The notes beneath the pieces are model-generated. The model did not search any database. It saw only the letters and a program-made list of their open reading frames with translations, and had not been told where the DNA came from. A DNA stretch of 64,000 nucleotides from Gandjariella thermophila. Its GTDB lineage: Bacteria; Actinomycetota; Actinomycetes; Mycobacteriales; Pseudonocardiaceae. The stretch covers positions 62,001-126,000 of the forward strand of contig NZ_BJFL01000001.1 of NCBI RefSeq assembly GCF_005405885.1, in the 5' to 3' direction. The stretch's first letter is position 1. Every line of letters starts with the position of its first letter. The translations under genes were made by a program, and so were the position numbers. Below are positions 1 to 7,975 of the stretch, one piece after another.

Positions 1-12
1 GCCTCCCCCCAG

Positions 13-41
13 CCGAGCCGTGTCTGGCTCCAGCGGCTCGG
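13..41. terminator. Stem-loop at left edge
   Basis: Perfect 8-bp inverted repeat (CCGAGCCG at 13-20, CGGCTCGG at 34-41) with a 13-nt loop. It lies about 200 nt past the stop of the leftward DMT gene, so it may end that transcript or one from a gene beyond the window. There is no T tract, as is usual in high-GC actinobacteria. Bases 42-246 hold nothing else I recognise. Confidence 0.3.
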
Positions 42-246
42 TACCCCGCCCATTCTGGGCCGAGTCCGCTTTTCGAGAAAGTCCCCGGAACGGGTCACGA
101 GGATGGAACAGATCGATCGAGTTGTGGTCTTCGGGATGCTGTCGTACCGTTCTTGTCCGCGCTGTTCGGCGGGCGCGGAAGTGAACCGAACATGCCGCCG
201 GAGCGATTTCACGCGCCATTTGCGGCTGAAATACCGCCCAGCCGGT

Positions 247-1140
247 TCAGCGCGGAGCGGTGTCCTCCTCCCGTTCGCTTCCGGGACCCTGCAGCAACGG
301 CGAGCGCGCCAGCAGCAGCGTGCACGCCACGATCAGGCCCGCGCCACCGACCTCGGCGGTGATCCACCCGCCGCCGCGGACGTGCTCGTCGAACACCGCG
401 ACGCCCCAGCCGATCGCGACCAGCGGGTTGGCCAGCGTCAGCCCCGGTTGCGAGGCGACCAGCCGACCCGCCCGTAGCGCGTCCTGCAACAGCAGGAATC
501 CCGCCGGCCCGACGACAAGCACGCCGTATGTCTGCCAGGCGGTCAGCACCCCGGCCATGCCGCCGGCGTATGCCGCCGTCATCCCGGTGACCAGGGCGGC
601 GGTGAACCCGAACGAGACGCCGGTGGCCACGCCGAGGTATGCGGCGCGGCGGCCATGCTGGTTCCGGTGGGCGACGATCGTCAGCGCCGCGACGACCGCG
701 ACGCTGACCGCGCAGCCCAGCACCCATGCCGCCACGGGGGCACGGCTCGGGTCGCCACCGCCGGGATCCAGCGCGTAGAGCAGCAGCGCCAACCCGACGC
801 TCATGCCGACCACCGCGGCCCACTCTCTGACGTGCAGCCGGCTGTGGAACACGACGCCGGACAGCAGCAGGGTGATGCCCAACTCGAACACCAGGATCGG
901 CTGGACCAGGGCGATCGGTCCGGTGCCCAGCGCGGCCGCCTGCAACAGGAAACCCGCGGCGATGGCGACCACGCCACCGACCCAGGCGGGCTGGTGCAGC
1001 AGGTCCCAGAGCATGGGGATGCCAACGCTGCGGCTGGCCGGTTCCCGGCGCGCGCCCTTGCGTTGCAGGACCGACGCCGTCGCGTTGGCGGCGGAGGCGA
1101 GCACCGCGAGAACCACGCTGAGTACCACCACGCCGGTCAC
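247..1140 (-). CDS. DMT-superfamily (EamA-like) membrane transporter
   Basis: 297-residue polytopic membrane protein with about nine to ten hydrophobic segments spread over its whole length, beginning with an N-terminal one at residues 3-22. The layout is that of drug/metabolite transporters (EamA or NIPA-like), with two related halves: the first half has LVQPILVFELGITLLLS near residue 80 and the second has LANPLVAIGWGVAVFDE near residue 235, the expected twin 'P..a...g....ge' positions. It starts with GTG at 1140. It stands alone, divergent from the GT-C gene, so context gives no substrate. Family call is firm; export of a specific metabolite is not supported. Confidence 0.8.
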   Translation of the reverse strand: MTGVVVLSVVLAVLASAANATASVLQRKGARREPASRSVGIPMLWDLLHQPAWVGGVVAIAAGFLLQAAALGTGPIALVQPILVFELGITLLLSGVVFHSRLHVREWAAVVGMSVGLALLLYALDPGGGDPSRAPVAAWVLGCAVSVAVVAALTIVAHRNQHGRRAAYLGVATGVSFGFTAALVTGMTAAYAGGMAGVLTAWQTYGVLVVGPAGFLLLQDALRAGRLVASQPGLTLANPLVAIGWGVAVFDEHVRGGGWITAEVGGAGLIVACTLLLARSPLLQGPGSEREEDTAPR

Positions 1141-1635
1141 CGTCCTGCCGAGCCTTCCGAGGCCGTGCGCCGGCCCATGTTGCGGTGTTTCCCCGGGTCG
1201 CGCCGGATGACACCAGGTGTTACCGGGTGGCCGGTCGGCGGAGGTGACCTTGCCGTGCGTACGAAACCGCCCCGGCGAGGCGGCTCCCCACTACGCCCGC
1301 CGGGACGGCTTCGATCGGACACACGGGAGGTCCGACATCGAGCACGCTAGGCGGTGGGCCGTCACCACAGCGCCACGTGGCTCGCGGTGGTGCCGCGCGG
1401 CGATTTCTGCCGAACTGTGCCGCGGCGCACTGTGCCGATCGTGTAATTCTCGCCGGCCCGTTTCGATATGCAGACCGGGAAGCCGCGCCGGTCAGCCGCG
1501 GGAGCAGACGGGGACCAGGGCGCGGCGGCGGTGTGTGGCCACGGTTCCCCGCGGGCACACAGCGACCGTGGCTTCCCGAGTATCCCCGGCGGCGTCGGCC
1601 TCGCGGGACGGTCTTTTCGGAGGGGGCGGCGCCCG
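1141..1635. other. Gene-free divergent region
   Basis: 495 bases between the leftward DMT gene and the rightward GT-C gene. No reading frame here has a convincing start, ribosome site or recognisable motif. It presumably carries the two divergent promoters, but I could not pick a clear -10/-35 pair. A GGAGGGGG ribosome site sits at 1619-1626 at its right edge. Confidence 0.4.
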
Positions 1636-3210
1636 GTGGACGTCGGCATGGACCTGGTCGGTTCCGGTGGGAACGGGGTGGCGACCGCGGTCGGGGCCGC
1701 GGGTCCCGCCGATCGCGCCCGCGGGTTATGGCACCGGCTGCTCGGCGCGGCGCCGGTCGCCGCGGTGGCCGTGCTCACCGGGCTGGTGTTCGTGCTGGTC
1801 CACCGCAGCCTGATCGACGACGCGTACATCACCCTGGACTACGCGCGAACGCTCGCCTGGCACGGCGAGTGGGGCATGATTCCCGGGCATCCGAACAACA
1901 CGGCCACCACGCCGCTGTACGTGGCTCTGCTGGCGGCGGTGACGCGGGTGACCGGCTCACCGGTGGTCGCCGTCGGCGTGGTATTCGTGGCCTGCTCGGC
2001 CGTGCTCGTCCACGCGCTGCGGGCCACCGCCCGGCACCTCGGCCTGCCGCCGTGGTCCGGCCTGCTCGGCACGCTGCTGCTGGTGCTCAACCCGTTGCTG
2101 CTGTCCGCGCTGGGGATGAGCGTGGACGTGTTCGCGGCGCTGCTGGGCCTGCTGGTGCTGGCCACGGTCCGGCGGCACGCCGCGCTGTTCGGCGTGGTCG
2201 CCGGGCTGCTCGCGCTGGCCCGGCTGGACATGATGGTGTTCGTCGTGGTGCTGCTGCTCGGCCGGCCCGGCCTGTGGCGCGGCTGGTGGAAGATCGTGCT
2301 CACCACGGCCGTGGTAGCCCTGCCGTGGTACGCCTGGAGCTGGTACGCGCTGGGCTCGGCCATCCCGGACACCCTGGTCATCAAGCAGCTCCTGCGTGGC
2401 TGGGGGACTTGGTTCTTCGGCAACGGCATCCAGCTCTATCTGGGGAAGTACCCGGCCGCCACGGTGCTGGCGCTGCTCGCGCCCGCGCTGGCGCTGCCCG
2501 CCCTGGCGGGCTGGGCGGTCATCCGCGCGATCCGGTTCCGGCGGCCCGGTCCGCGCCGGTTGGACGTCCCGGCGTTGCTCGCTGTCGGCGGCGTCGCGTA
2601 CTACGCGATCTACGTGGGACTGGGCGTCGCGCCGTACCACTGGTACTACGCGCCCACGGTGACCGCGCTGACCATCTTCCTGGCCATGGCGGTCGGGCTC
2701 GCGTCGACCTCGGCGGCACGCCCGCCGGCCCGGGTGGGTGCCGTGACGGCCACCGCGGCGGCGGCCCTGTTAGTCGCCGCCCAGTGCGGTTTTGCTGGCG
2801 CGAACGGCCTGCCGTGGACGCAGGCACCGATCATGTCCAACGGGTTCACCCCGGCCGACTACGCGCGGATGGGATCGGCCCTGCGGGAGCGGGTGGGGTC
2901 GGCGGCCGTCGGCAGCCCGGACGAGATCGGCACCCTGGCCTTCTTCTGCGGCTGCGAGATCATGGACGGCTTCTCCGACCGCGGCTACCTGCCCGCGGCG
3001 CTCGCCGAGCGGGAGGCGCAGGTTGGCCCGGTCGGCCGGTTCCTGCTGGAGCTGAACTACCGGCATCTCGATCGGAACCTCCGGCCGGTGCCGCTGGTCT
3101 ACCAGCTCCGCCGGGTGGACGGCCCCGGCCAGGACCCCACGTTCACCGGTTCGTCCCGCTGGGCCACGCCGAACCATCTCGACCTGCTTCCGGCGGCCGC
3201 CACCCGGTGA
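1636..3210 (+). CDS. GT-C-like polytopic membrane glycosyltransferase
   Basis: 524-residue multi-spanning membrane protein. After the first membrane helix comes an acidic [13 protein letters not shown] motif, the loop-1 Asp pair that binds metal or lipid-phospho-sugar in GT-C enzymes (PMT, ArnT and actinobacterial arabinosyl- or mannosyltransferases). Roughly ten to eleven further hydrophobic segments follow, then a soluble C-terminal part of about 130 residues. By family it should move a sugar from a polyprenyl-phosphate donor to an acceptor outside the membrane; donor and acceptor are unknown. The frame is open much further upstream, but GTG 1636 has a strong GGAGGGGG ribosome site 9 nt before it; ATG 1648 is the alternative. 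Confidence 0.72.
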   Translation: MDVGMDLVGSGGNGVATAVGAAGPADRARGLWHRLLGAAPVAAVAVLTGLVFVLVHRSLIDDAYITLDYARTLAWHGEWGMIPGHPNNTATTPLYVALLAAVTRVTGSPVVAVGVVFVACSAVLVHALRATARHLGLPPWSGLLGTLLLVLNPLLLSALGMSVDVFAALLGLLVLATVRRHAALFGVVAGLLALARLDMMVFVVVLLLGRPGLWRGWWKIVLTTAVVALPWYAWSWYALGSAIPDTLVIKQLLRGWGTWFFGNGIQLYLGKYPAATVLALLAPALALPALAGWAVIRAIRFRRPGPRRLDVPALLAVGGVAYYAIYVGLGVAPYHWYYAPTVTALTIFLAMAVGLASTSAARPPARVGAVTATAAAALLVAAQCGFAGANGLPWTQAPIMSNGFTPADYARMGSALRERVGSAAVGSPDEIGTLAFFCGCEIMDGFSDRGYLPAALAEREAQVGPVGRFLLELNYRHLDRNLRPVPLVYQLRRVDGPGQDPTFTGSSRWATPNHLDLLPAAATR

Positions 3211-3338
3211 CCACCCCGACGGCGGGAGCCGTCGCGGAGACGGCGGCACACCATCGGCGGCGACATGCTGGACGGAGCCGTCCCCGGTGTCAGCCGGACG
3301 GCCACTGCCACACCGCCATACCGGGAAGGGAGCGAGCC

Positions 3339-3782
3339 GTGTTGACCAAGCAGGAAGCCGCCGCCGCGGTGCGCGCTGCCAAGGCGCGACTCGGGGTGAG
3401 CTGGGCACAGCTGGGCGAGGCGGTAGGCAGGCCGGTCGCCTGGACCACCGCCGCGCTGCTGGGCCAGCACCCGATGTCCGAGCCGGAGGCCAGGGCGGCC
3501 GCGGACGTCCTCGAACTCGGCGACGACGTGGTGCAGGCGCTGCTGCTGCAACCCACCCGGGGCGCCCTGGGCGCGGCCGTCCCGGTGGACCCCACGATGT
3601 ACCGGTTCTACGAGGTGCTCCAGGTCTACGGGCCGACGATCAAGGAACTGATCCACGAGAAGTTCGGCGACGGAATCATGAGCGCGATCAACTTCCGGCT
3701 GGACGTGCAGCGCGTCCCGGATCCGGCGGGGGACCGGGTGGTGGTCACGCTCGACGGGAAGTTCCTGCCGTACCAGTGGTAG
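3339..3782 (+). CDS. cynS: Cyanate hydratase (cyanase)
   Basis: 147 residues, the normal size of cyanase. It converts cyanate plus bicarbonate to ammonia and CO2, protecting against cyanate and yielding nitrogen. The N-terminal half is the helix-turn-helix-like all-alpha domain; the C-terminal half has the signature [19 protein letters not shown] and [10 protein letters not shown]. The catalytic triad is intact: Arg89, Glu92 and Ser115 (E. coli Arg96, Glu99, Ser122). GTG 3339 follows GGGAAGGGA. It lies 128 nt after the GT-C gene and has no cynT/cynX beside it, so the carbonic anhydrase partner must be elsewhere. Confidence 0.93.
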   Translation: MLTKQEAAAAVRAAKARLGVSWAQLGEAVGRPVAWTTAALLGQHPMSEPEARAAADVLELGDDVVQALLLQPTRGALGAAVPVDPTMYRFYEVLQVYGPTIKELIHEKFGDGIMSAINFRLDVQRVPDPAGDRVVVTLDGKFLPYQW

Positions 3783-3783
3783 C

Positions 3784-3830
3784 ACCGGGTGGGGTGGCCG
3801 CCGTGTCGGGGCGGGTGCCCCACCCGGGTG
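3784..3830. terminator. Bidirectional terminator stem-loop
   Basis: GGGTGGGG (3787-3794) pairs perfectly with CCCCACCC (3818-3825), extended by CACC/GGTG with a one-base bulge. It starts right after the cynS stop and lies before the end of the convergent VOC gene. Confidence 0.55.
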
Positions 3831-3837
3831 CGGGCGG

Positions 3838-4248
3838 CTATCCCTTGCGGGGCTCGCCGCGGTAGGTGCCGAAGGACCACCGGTTGCCCTCCGGATCGCG
3901 GACGGCGAAGCCCCGGGAGCCATAGTCGGTGTCGTGCAGGTCCTGAATGATCTCCGCGCCGGTGGCCTTCGCCCTGGCGTACAGCGCGTCCGGCTCGTCG
4001 GTGACCACGTACGCGCCGAAGCTGCCCGGCGGCACCGGCCAGGGGTCCTCCGGGGTGTCCCGCACCGAGCCGAGCATCACGCCGCCGCCCGGCGGCCAGG
4101 ACAGCTGGGCGTGCTCGACCCGGTCCCCGTCGCCGTAGACCGCGGTCTCCTCGAAGCCGAACGTGTCGACCAGGAAGCGGATCAGGCCCCGCGCGTCACG
4201 GGCCCGCAGCGTGGGCCAGACCTGGGGTAGTGGAGTGGTGTCCGTCAT
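3838..4248 (-). CDS. VOC-family (glyoxalase/bleomycin-resistance fold) protein
   Basis: 136 residues with a single vicinal-oxygen-chelate unit: an opening beta-alpha module (VWPTLRARDARGLIRFLVDTFGF), a central VEHAQLSW strand and a C-terminal AVRDPEGNRWSFGTYRG, where the Glu before GNRW is the usual metal ligand. Members of this subfamily are annotated as glyoxalases or antibiotic-binding proteins, and sequence alone does not tell which. It is convergent with cynS and stands alone. Its function is unassigned beyond the fold. Confidence 0.8.
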   Translation of the reverse strand: MTDTTPLPQVWPTLRARDARGLIRFLVDTFGFEETAVYGDGDRVEHAQLSWPPGGGVMLGSVRDTPEDPWPVPPGSFGAYVVTDEPDALYARAKATGAEIIQDLHDTDYGSRGFAVRDPEGNRWSFGTYRGEPRKG

Positions 4249-4519
4249 ACCCGCAAGTCTCCGTCCGGCGCGGCCCGCCTGGCTTGTCCGTTTGGGAACT
4301 CCCTACCCGGTTGACGGCTGGCCACCGGATCGGGCGGGCAGCCGCCGCTGCGCATCGCTTGGTCAGCGGGCGCGCCGCGCCGCCGTTTCGACCTCTAAGC
4401 TGGTGATGGGCCGTCCGACGGCGGTCCGGTCGAGGTCCGGGGACTGGCGGGCGCCCGCCGGGTGGGGGACCCTCGAACAGGGAACGACAACGGCACCGCT
4501 CACCGAGGGAGGACCGCTC

Positions 4520-5002
4520 GTGACCGAGATGCGCGTCCTGGGTGTCCGGTTGGAGCTGCCCGGCAACCAACCCGTACTGCTGCTGCGCGAGCTCCACGGT
4601 GCACGGTGCCTGCCGCTGTGGATCGGCTCGGCGGAGGCCACCGCGATCGCATTGCAACAGCAGGGCGTCCGCTCGCCCCGGCCGATGACCCACGACCTGC
4701 TCAAGGACGTCATCCTGGCCCTCGGTCGCACTCTGGAGCAGGTCCGCATCACCGCCCTGCACGAGGGCACCTTCTACGCCGAGCTGATCTTCGACGGCGA
4801 CGTGCGGGTGTCCGCCCGCCCGAGCGACTCGGTCGCGCTCGCGCTCCGCGCCGGGGTGCCGATCCACGCCGAGGAGTCCGTGCTGGCCGAGGCCGGCGTG
4901 CTGCTCCCCGAGGAGCAGGACGACGAGGACGAGGTCGAGAGGTTCCGGAACTTCCTCGACTCGGTGTCGCCGGAGGACTTCGGGGGCGGCGAGTCGCGCT
5001 GA
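4520..5002 (+). CDS. Bifunctional nuclease family (BFN/DUF151) protein
   Basis: 160 residues matching the DUF151 family along its full length: MRVLGVRLELPGNQPVLLL, LPLWIGSAEATAIA, RPMTHDLLKDVI and ARPSDSVALALRAGVPIHAEE. The plant and bacterial prototypes were reported to have DNase and RNase activity, but the role in actinobacteria, where the gene is near universal, is uncertain. The C terminus is acidic (EEQDDEDEVE). GTG 4520 has GAGGGAGGA 7 nt upstream and gives a protein starting right at the conserved domain. It converges on the next gene with only 11 nt between stops. Confidence 0.85.
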   Translation: MTEMRVLGVRLELPGNQPVLLLRELHGARCLPLWIGSAEATAIALQQQGVRSPRPMTHDLLKDVILALGRTLEQVRITALHEGTFYAELIFDGDVRVSARPSDSVALALRAGVPIHAEESVLAEAGVLLPEEQDDEDEVERFRNFLDSVSPEDFGGGESR

Positions 5003-5013
5003 CCCGCCGGCGC

Positions 5014-5886
5014 TCAGTCCAGTTCTTTCTCCAGGTCGTGGACTCGCCGCGCGGCAGCGCGGGCCCGATGGTCGGCGGTGTCGTACTCGCGCCGGGCGGT
5101 CCGCACCTGCCGGCGGCTGTCGATGGCGTCCCGCTCCGCCGCGTCCAGCCGTTCCCGCAGCTCCCGTACTGCCTCGTCCGCCTGGTCCGCCCGCCGGTTG
5201 GCGTCCGCCAGCGCCTGCTCGGCCCGCTCCCGCTCGGCGTCCGCCTGCTCCGCGTCACGCCGGGCCTCCGCGAGATCCCGGCGTAGCCGCTCCGCCCGGG
5301 CGGTGCGGCGCTCCTCGGCGGTGGTGGTCGCCGTCCGGCGCGGGGCCTTCGCACGGGGCGCCGATGGCTGCTCGGTGGTGGCCGGCCAGGTCCATTCGGT
5401 GTCCGCCGGCACGTCGTGCGCGGAGGTGAGCCGGCCGGCGGCCAGCGCCCGGGCGGCCTCCGGGTCGGCCAGGGCCGCGGTGATGATCGCGCGCAGCTCG
5501 TCGGCGACCGCGTCACTGACCCGGTGCCCGTGCGCGTGGCCGAGGGCCTTGGCCTGCTGCACCAAGGCGTGCACCAGCTCGTGCCGCTGCTGGCTGAGCT
5601 GCCGCAGCGTGTCGCCGGCGACCTCGCGATGCGCCTCCCGCAGCGACTCGCCCAGGTGCACCAGGCCGCGCACCTCGTCCGGATGTTCCCGGCTGAGCAG
5701 GTTGGCCAGCCACGCGGCCATCGTCGGCTTGCGCAGCCTGCCGATGGCATCGGCGGCCTTCGCCGCCCCGGCCGCGCGGGCGTCCCGCGCGTGCGCGTCC
5801 CTGGCCGCGGTGAACTTCTCCCGGGGCAGCGCGTACAGCTCGTCGGCGACCGCGTCGACGTCCACCGGATCGGAATTCCTCGCCAT
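5014..5886 (-). CDS. Conserved actinobacterial coiled-coil protein, function unknown
   Basis: 290 residues. The first 150 are mostly helical (DELYALPREKFTAARDA and KPTMAAWLANLLSREHPDEV are recognisable landmarks of a widespread actinobacterial family). The last 100 form a long charged coiled coil rich in Arg, Ala and Glu, from about residue 200 to the end. No signal peptide or membrane segment is seen. The start was placed at ATG 5886, where the conserved block begins, instead of the GTG-rich extension. It stands alone. I do not know the function. Confidence 0.7.
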   Translation of the reverse strand: MARNSDPVDVDAVADELYALPREKFTAARDAHARDARAAGAAKAADAIGRLRKPTMAAWLANLLSREHPDEVRGLVHLGESLREAHREVAGDTLRQLSQQRHELVHALVQQAKALGHAHGHRVSDAVADELRAIITAALADPEAARALAAGRLTSAHDVPADTEWTWPATTEQPSAPRAKAPRRTATTTAEERRTARAERLRRDLAEARRDAEQADAERERAEQALADANRRADQADEAVRELRERLDAAERDAIDSRRQVRTARREYDTADHRARAAARRVHDLEKELD

Positions 5887-6439
5887 CACCCCCACTACAC
5901 CACCGCACATGGCCGAGCAGCCGGCATATGCGGCCCGCCGCGCGCCGCCATGCTTCTCGCGATACCTCGTTTGTGCCGATGATTTCAGTGTAGATCGAAG
6001 TATGCCTTGTCCGTCTTGTAAAGTCGATATCTTCAGTCCAGATCAAAATGATCTTATCCAGTTCACCGCTCCGGCAAGCCGTCAAAAAAGACACAGGCAC
6101 GGAGCGGGGGCGGGGAGGCAAAGCGGTCAGGCGACCCGACCCGGCGCACTGGAAGCAATGTGTGGCCGCCTTCCCGGGGCGATCCACTATCGCGCGACAG
6201 TAACCGGCCATGCGGCCGTCCGTCGGGCGTTTCGTCGGGACTGCGGTGATCTGTCCGTGATCGCCAACAGGTGAACCTCGGCTCGGCGTTTTCGTGTCCC
6301 TGTACACCACACGGGCCACGACGTGTGGCCGGTGAGGGGCAACTCACAGCGGCCTTGGTCTCATCGAGCGGCCATTCGGGCGCCGTCCGGCCACAGTGGT
6401 ATCGACACTCGTCTTCACCGGGTATTGGGGAAGGAGAAC
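5887..6439. other. Gene-free region with an AT-rich core
   Basis: About 550 bases without a supported gene. The stretch 5965-6060 is strikingly AT-rich for this genome and holds two of three copies of a TTCAGT-centred motif (see the repeat entries). The rest, 6061-6439, has ordinary base composition and must carry the promoter of the Rv1733c-like gene, though I could not fix it. Confidence 0.4.
5979..6050 (+). repeat. TTCAGT-centred motif, copies 1 and 2
   Basis: Copy 1 reads GATGATTTCAGTGTAGATC (from 5979) and copy 2 reads GTCGATATCTTCAGT (6023-6037) followed 7 nt later by AAAAT. The TTCAGT cores are 48 bp apart. A third copy, 14/15 identical to copy 2 and with the same 7-nt gap before AAAAT, lies at 7224-7250. 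All are in AT-rich intergenic DNA on either side of the Rv1733c-like gene. They look like binding sites for a regulator; no factor is known to me. Confidence 0.45.
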
Positions 6440-6475
6440 ATGGACTGCCAATGCGAAGGGGGACAGGCGCGGTGA
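6440..6475 (+). CDS. Possible 11-codon leader peptide with two Cys codons
   Basis: ATG 6440 is preceded closely by GGGGAAGGAG and opens an 11-residue frame, MDCQCEGGQAR, whose TGA (6473-6475) overlaps the likely GTG start of the next gene (6472) in the arrangement GTGA. The Shine-Dalgarno site serves this ATG better than any start of the long gene. It could be a translation-coupling leader; cysteine-responsive leader peptides are known in mycobacteria, but those end in runs of Cys, so that analogy is weak. Purely inferred from sequence. Confidence 0.35.
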   Translation: MDCQCEGGQAR

Positions 6476-7071
6476 AGGGATCGTACGGTCTGCTGGCTCG
6501 ATTCTGGCGCCGTGTTCACCCCGGCCGCAATCCGGTGGCCCGCCCATGGGACCGCATCGAGGCGGCGATGCTGATCGGCGTGGTGCTGGCCGTGCTGCTC
6601 GCGTTCCCGCTGGCGGCGGTCATCGGTTCCAGCGCGTACGCGGGCGAACTGGCAGTCGCCGCGCACCAGAGGGCCGACCGGCGTCCGGCGACCGCGACCC
6701 TGCTGGCTGACGCGCCGCCGCCGGTGGTGACGGGCGAGGGTCAGCCGGTCGACACCAGCGCGGCGAATGTGCCGGCGCGCTGGACCGTCAACGGTGTCGA
6801 GCGGCACGGCAACGTCGCCGCCCACCCCGGAGACCGGGCCGGGAGCACGGTGCCAATCTGGCTGACCAGCTCTGGCGACCTTGCCGCGTCGCCGATCAGT
6901 TCCGCCGATGCGGCCATGAACGGTGTTCTCACCGGCGTCTTCGTATGGTTGGCCGCCGTGCTTCTGCTGACCGGCCTCTACTGGGCCGGGCGATGGTGCC
7001 TTGACCGTCAGCGTGCCGCGCAGTGGGATCGTGAGTGGGCGCTGATCAGCGGCCACTGGACCCGGTCCTGA
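6472..7071 (+). CDS. Rv1733c-family two-helix membrane protein
   Basis: 199 residues with the family's typical plan: a basic N terminus (ARFWRRVHPGRNPVARPWDR), a first membrane helix at about 37-58, an extracytoplasmic segment of some 90 residues carrying the ARWTVNGVERHGNV block, a second helix near 145-168, and a cytoplasmic tail ending in WDREWALISGHWTRS. The M. tuberculosis member is a hypoxia-induced T-cell antigen of unknown biochemical role. GTG 6472 has GGGGGA 9 nt upstream; in-frame ATG 6451 is the alternative but is badly placed relative to the ribosome site. It may be coupled to the small leader frame at 6440. Confidence 0.78.
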   Translation: MKGSYGLLARFWRRVHPGRNPVARPWDRIEAAMLIGVVLAVLLAFPLAAVIGSSAYAGELAVAAHQRADRRPATATLLADAPPPVVTGEGQPVDTSAANVPARWTVNGVERHGNVAAHPGDRAGSTVPIWLTSSGDLAASPISSADAAMNGVLTGVFVWLAAVLLLTGLYWAGRWCLDRQRAAQWDREWALISGHWTRS

Positions 7072-7088
7072 GCTGGCACCTCTGCTTG

Positions 7089-7153
7089 CTGCCGCCCCGC
7101 ATCGTTCCTGGACAGGGGTGCTCTGGGGGAGTGTGGGCTTCGTGGGGCGGCAG
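7089..7153 (+). terminator. Possible terminator with long loop
   Basis: CTGCCGCCCC (7089-7098) is perfectly complementary to GGGGCGGCAG (7144-7153), 17 nt after the stop of the Rv1733c-like gene. The 45-nt loop makes it a weak candidate. Confidence 0.25.
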
Positions 7154-7223
7154 TTGTTGACCTCGACGATGTGATCCCGCCGCGGTGGAGACCGGGTCGC
7201 ACACACCTCTCTATGTCAAATTT

Positions 7224-7250
7224 GTCGATGTCTTCAGTGTTGACTAAAAT
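7224..7250 (+). repeat. TTCAGT-centred motif, copy 3
   Basis: GTCGATGTCTTCAGT (7224-7238), then 7 nt, then AAAAT. It matches copy 2 (6023-6049) at 14 of 15 core bases with identical spacing, 1201 bp away. It lies in the AT-rich gap before the end of alkB. Confidence 0.45.
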
Positions 7251-7309
7251 CATGTCGCACCAGCATCACCTACCATCGGCGGCCAACACCAAGCATCGAG
7301 GGGCAGGGC

Positions 7310-7939
7310 TCACCGCACGCCGCGAGGCCGGAACTGGATACTGATCCGCGGTCCCACCGGACGGTTCGTCTTGGGTACGGCGTGCTCCCAGGTGCGCTGG
7401 CACGAGCCGCCCATGACGATCAGATCACCGTGGCCGAGGGCGTGCCGGATTGTCCGGCCGTGGTGGTCCCTCGGGCGTAGCAGCAGCGGCCGCGCGGCGC
7501 CGACGGAGAGGATCGCGACCATGGTGTCCTCGGTGCTGCCTCGGCCGATCCTGTCCCCGTGCCAGGTGACGCTGTCCCGGCCGTCGCGGTAGTAGCACAG
7601 GCCGACGGTGCGGAACGGCTCGCCGAGTTCGGCGCCGTAATGGTCGCTCAGCGCCGTGCGTGCCTCGTCCAGGAGGGGATCGGGCAGGTCGTCGTCCTCG
7701 CCGTAGAAGCACAGCAGGCGGGGCACGTCGACCTCGCGGTCGTACATGTGGCGGCGTTCCGCCTGCCATGGCACCTGCTCAGCCAACCGCTCGAACAGCG
7801 TGTCGGCGCCGGTCAGCCAGCCCGGCAGCAGCTCGATCCAGGCGCCGTGGTCGAGCACCGTGCGCCGCGCCGCGGTCAACGGTCGAAGGCCGACCGCCTC
7901 CGCGGCGTCGAACAGTGAGGCCTGCCACCCAGTGGGCAT
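7310..7939 (-). CDS. alkB: AlkB-type 2-oxoglutarate/Fe(II) DNA repair dioxygenase
   Basis: 209 residues. It should remove N-alkyl lesions (1-methyladenine, 3-methylcytosine) from DNA by oxidative demethylation. The metal triad is present: His and Asp in WHGDRIG and the distal His in TWEHAVPK; the 2-oxoglutarate and substrate arginines follow in GPRISIQFRPRG. YYRDGRDSVTWHGD is the usual substrate-lid/core junction. A LexA-type box sits 21 nt upstream of the ATG at 7939, so SOS induction is likely. It stands alone, facing a long gene-free region. Family identity is strong; exact substrate range is inferred. Confidence 0.9.
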   Translation of the reverse strand: MPTGWQASLFDAAEAVGLRPLTAARRTVLDHGAWIELLPGWLTGADTLFERLAEQVPWQAERRHMYDREVDVPRLLCFYGEDDDLPDPLLDEARTALSDHYGAELGEPFRTVGLCYYRDGRDSVTWHGDRIGRGSTEDTMVAILSVGAARPLLLRPRDHHGRTIRHALGHGDLIVMGGSCQRTWEHAVPKTNRPVGPRISIQFRPRGVR

Positions 7940-7959
7940 GTCCGCGAGCGTACCCCGGT

Positions 7960-7975
7960 TCGAACTGATGTTCTA
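7960..7975 (-). promoter_or_regulatory. LexA (SOS) box upstream of alkB
   Basis: TCGAACTGATGTTCTA matches the actinobacterial/Bacillus-type SOS consensus TCGAAC-N4-GTTCGA at all but one of 12 defined positions. It ends 20 bp before the alkB start codon, where a bound LexA would block the promoter. Confidence 0.75.

Noticed and set aside
7008-7253. Minus-strand frame starting MILVNTEDIDKFDIE in the AT-rich gap.
   Set aside because: After 17 codons it runs antisense into the Rv1733c-like gene and loses any protein character; better explained as the repeated motif.
7955-7972. GGTTCGAA, a T-arm-like sequence suggesting a tRNA.
   Set aside because: No acceptor or anticodon stem can be formed around it; it is the LexA box of alkB.
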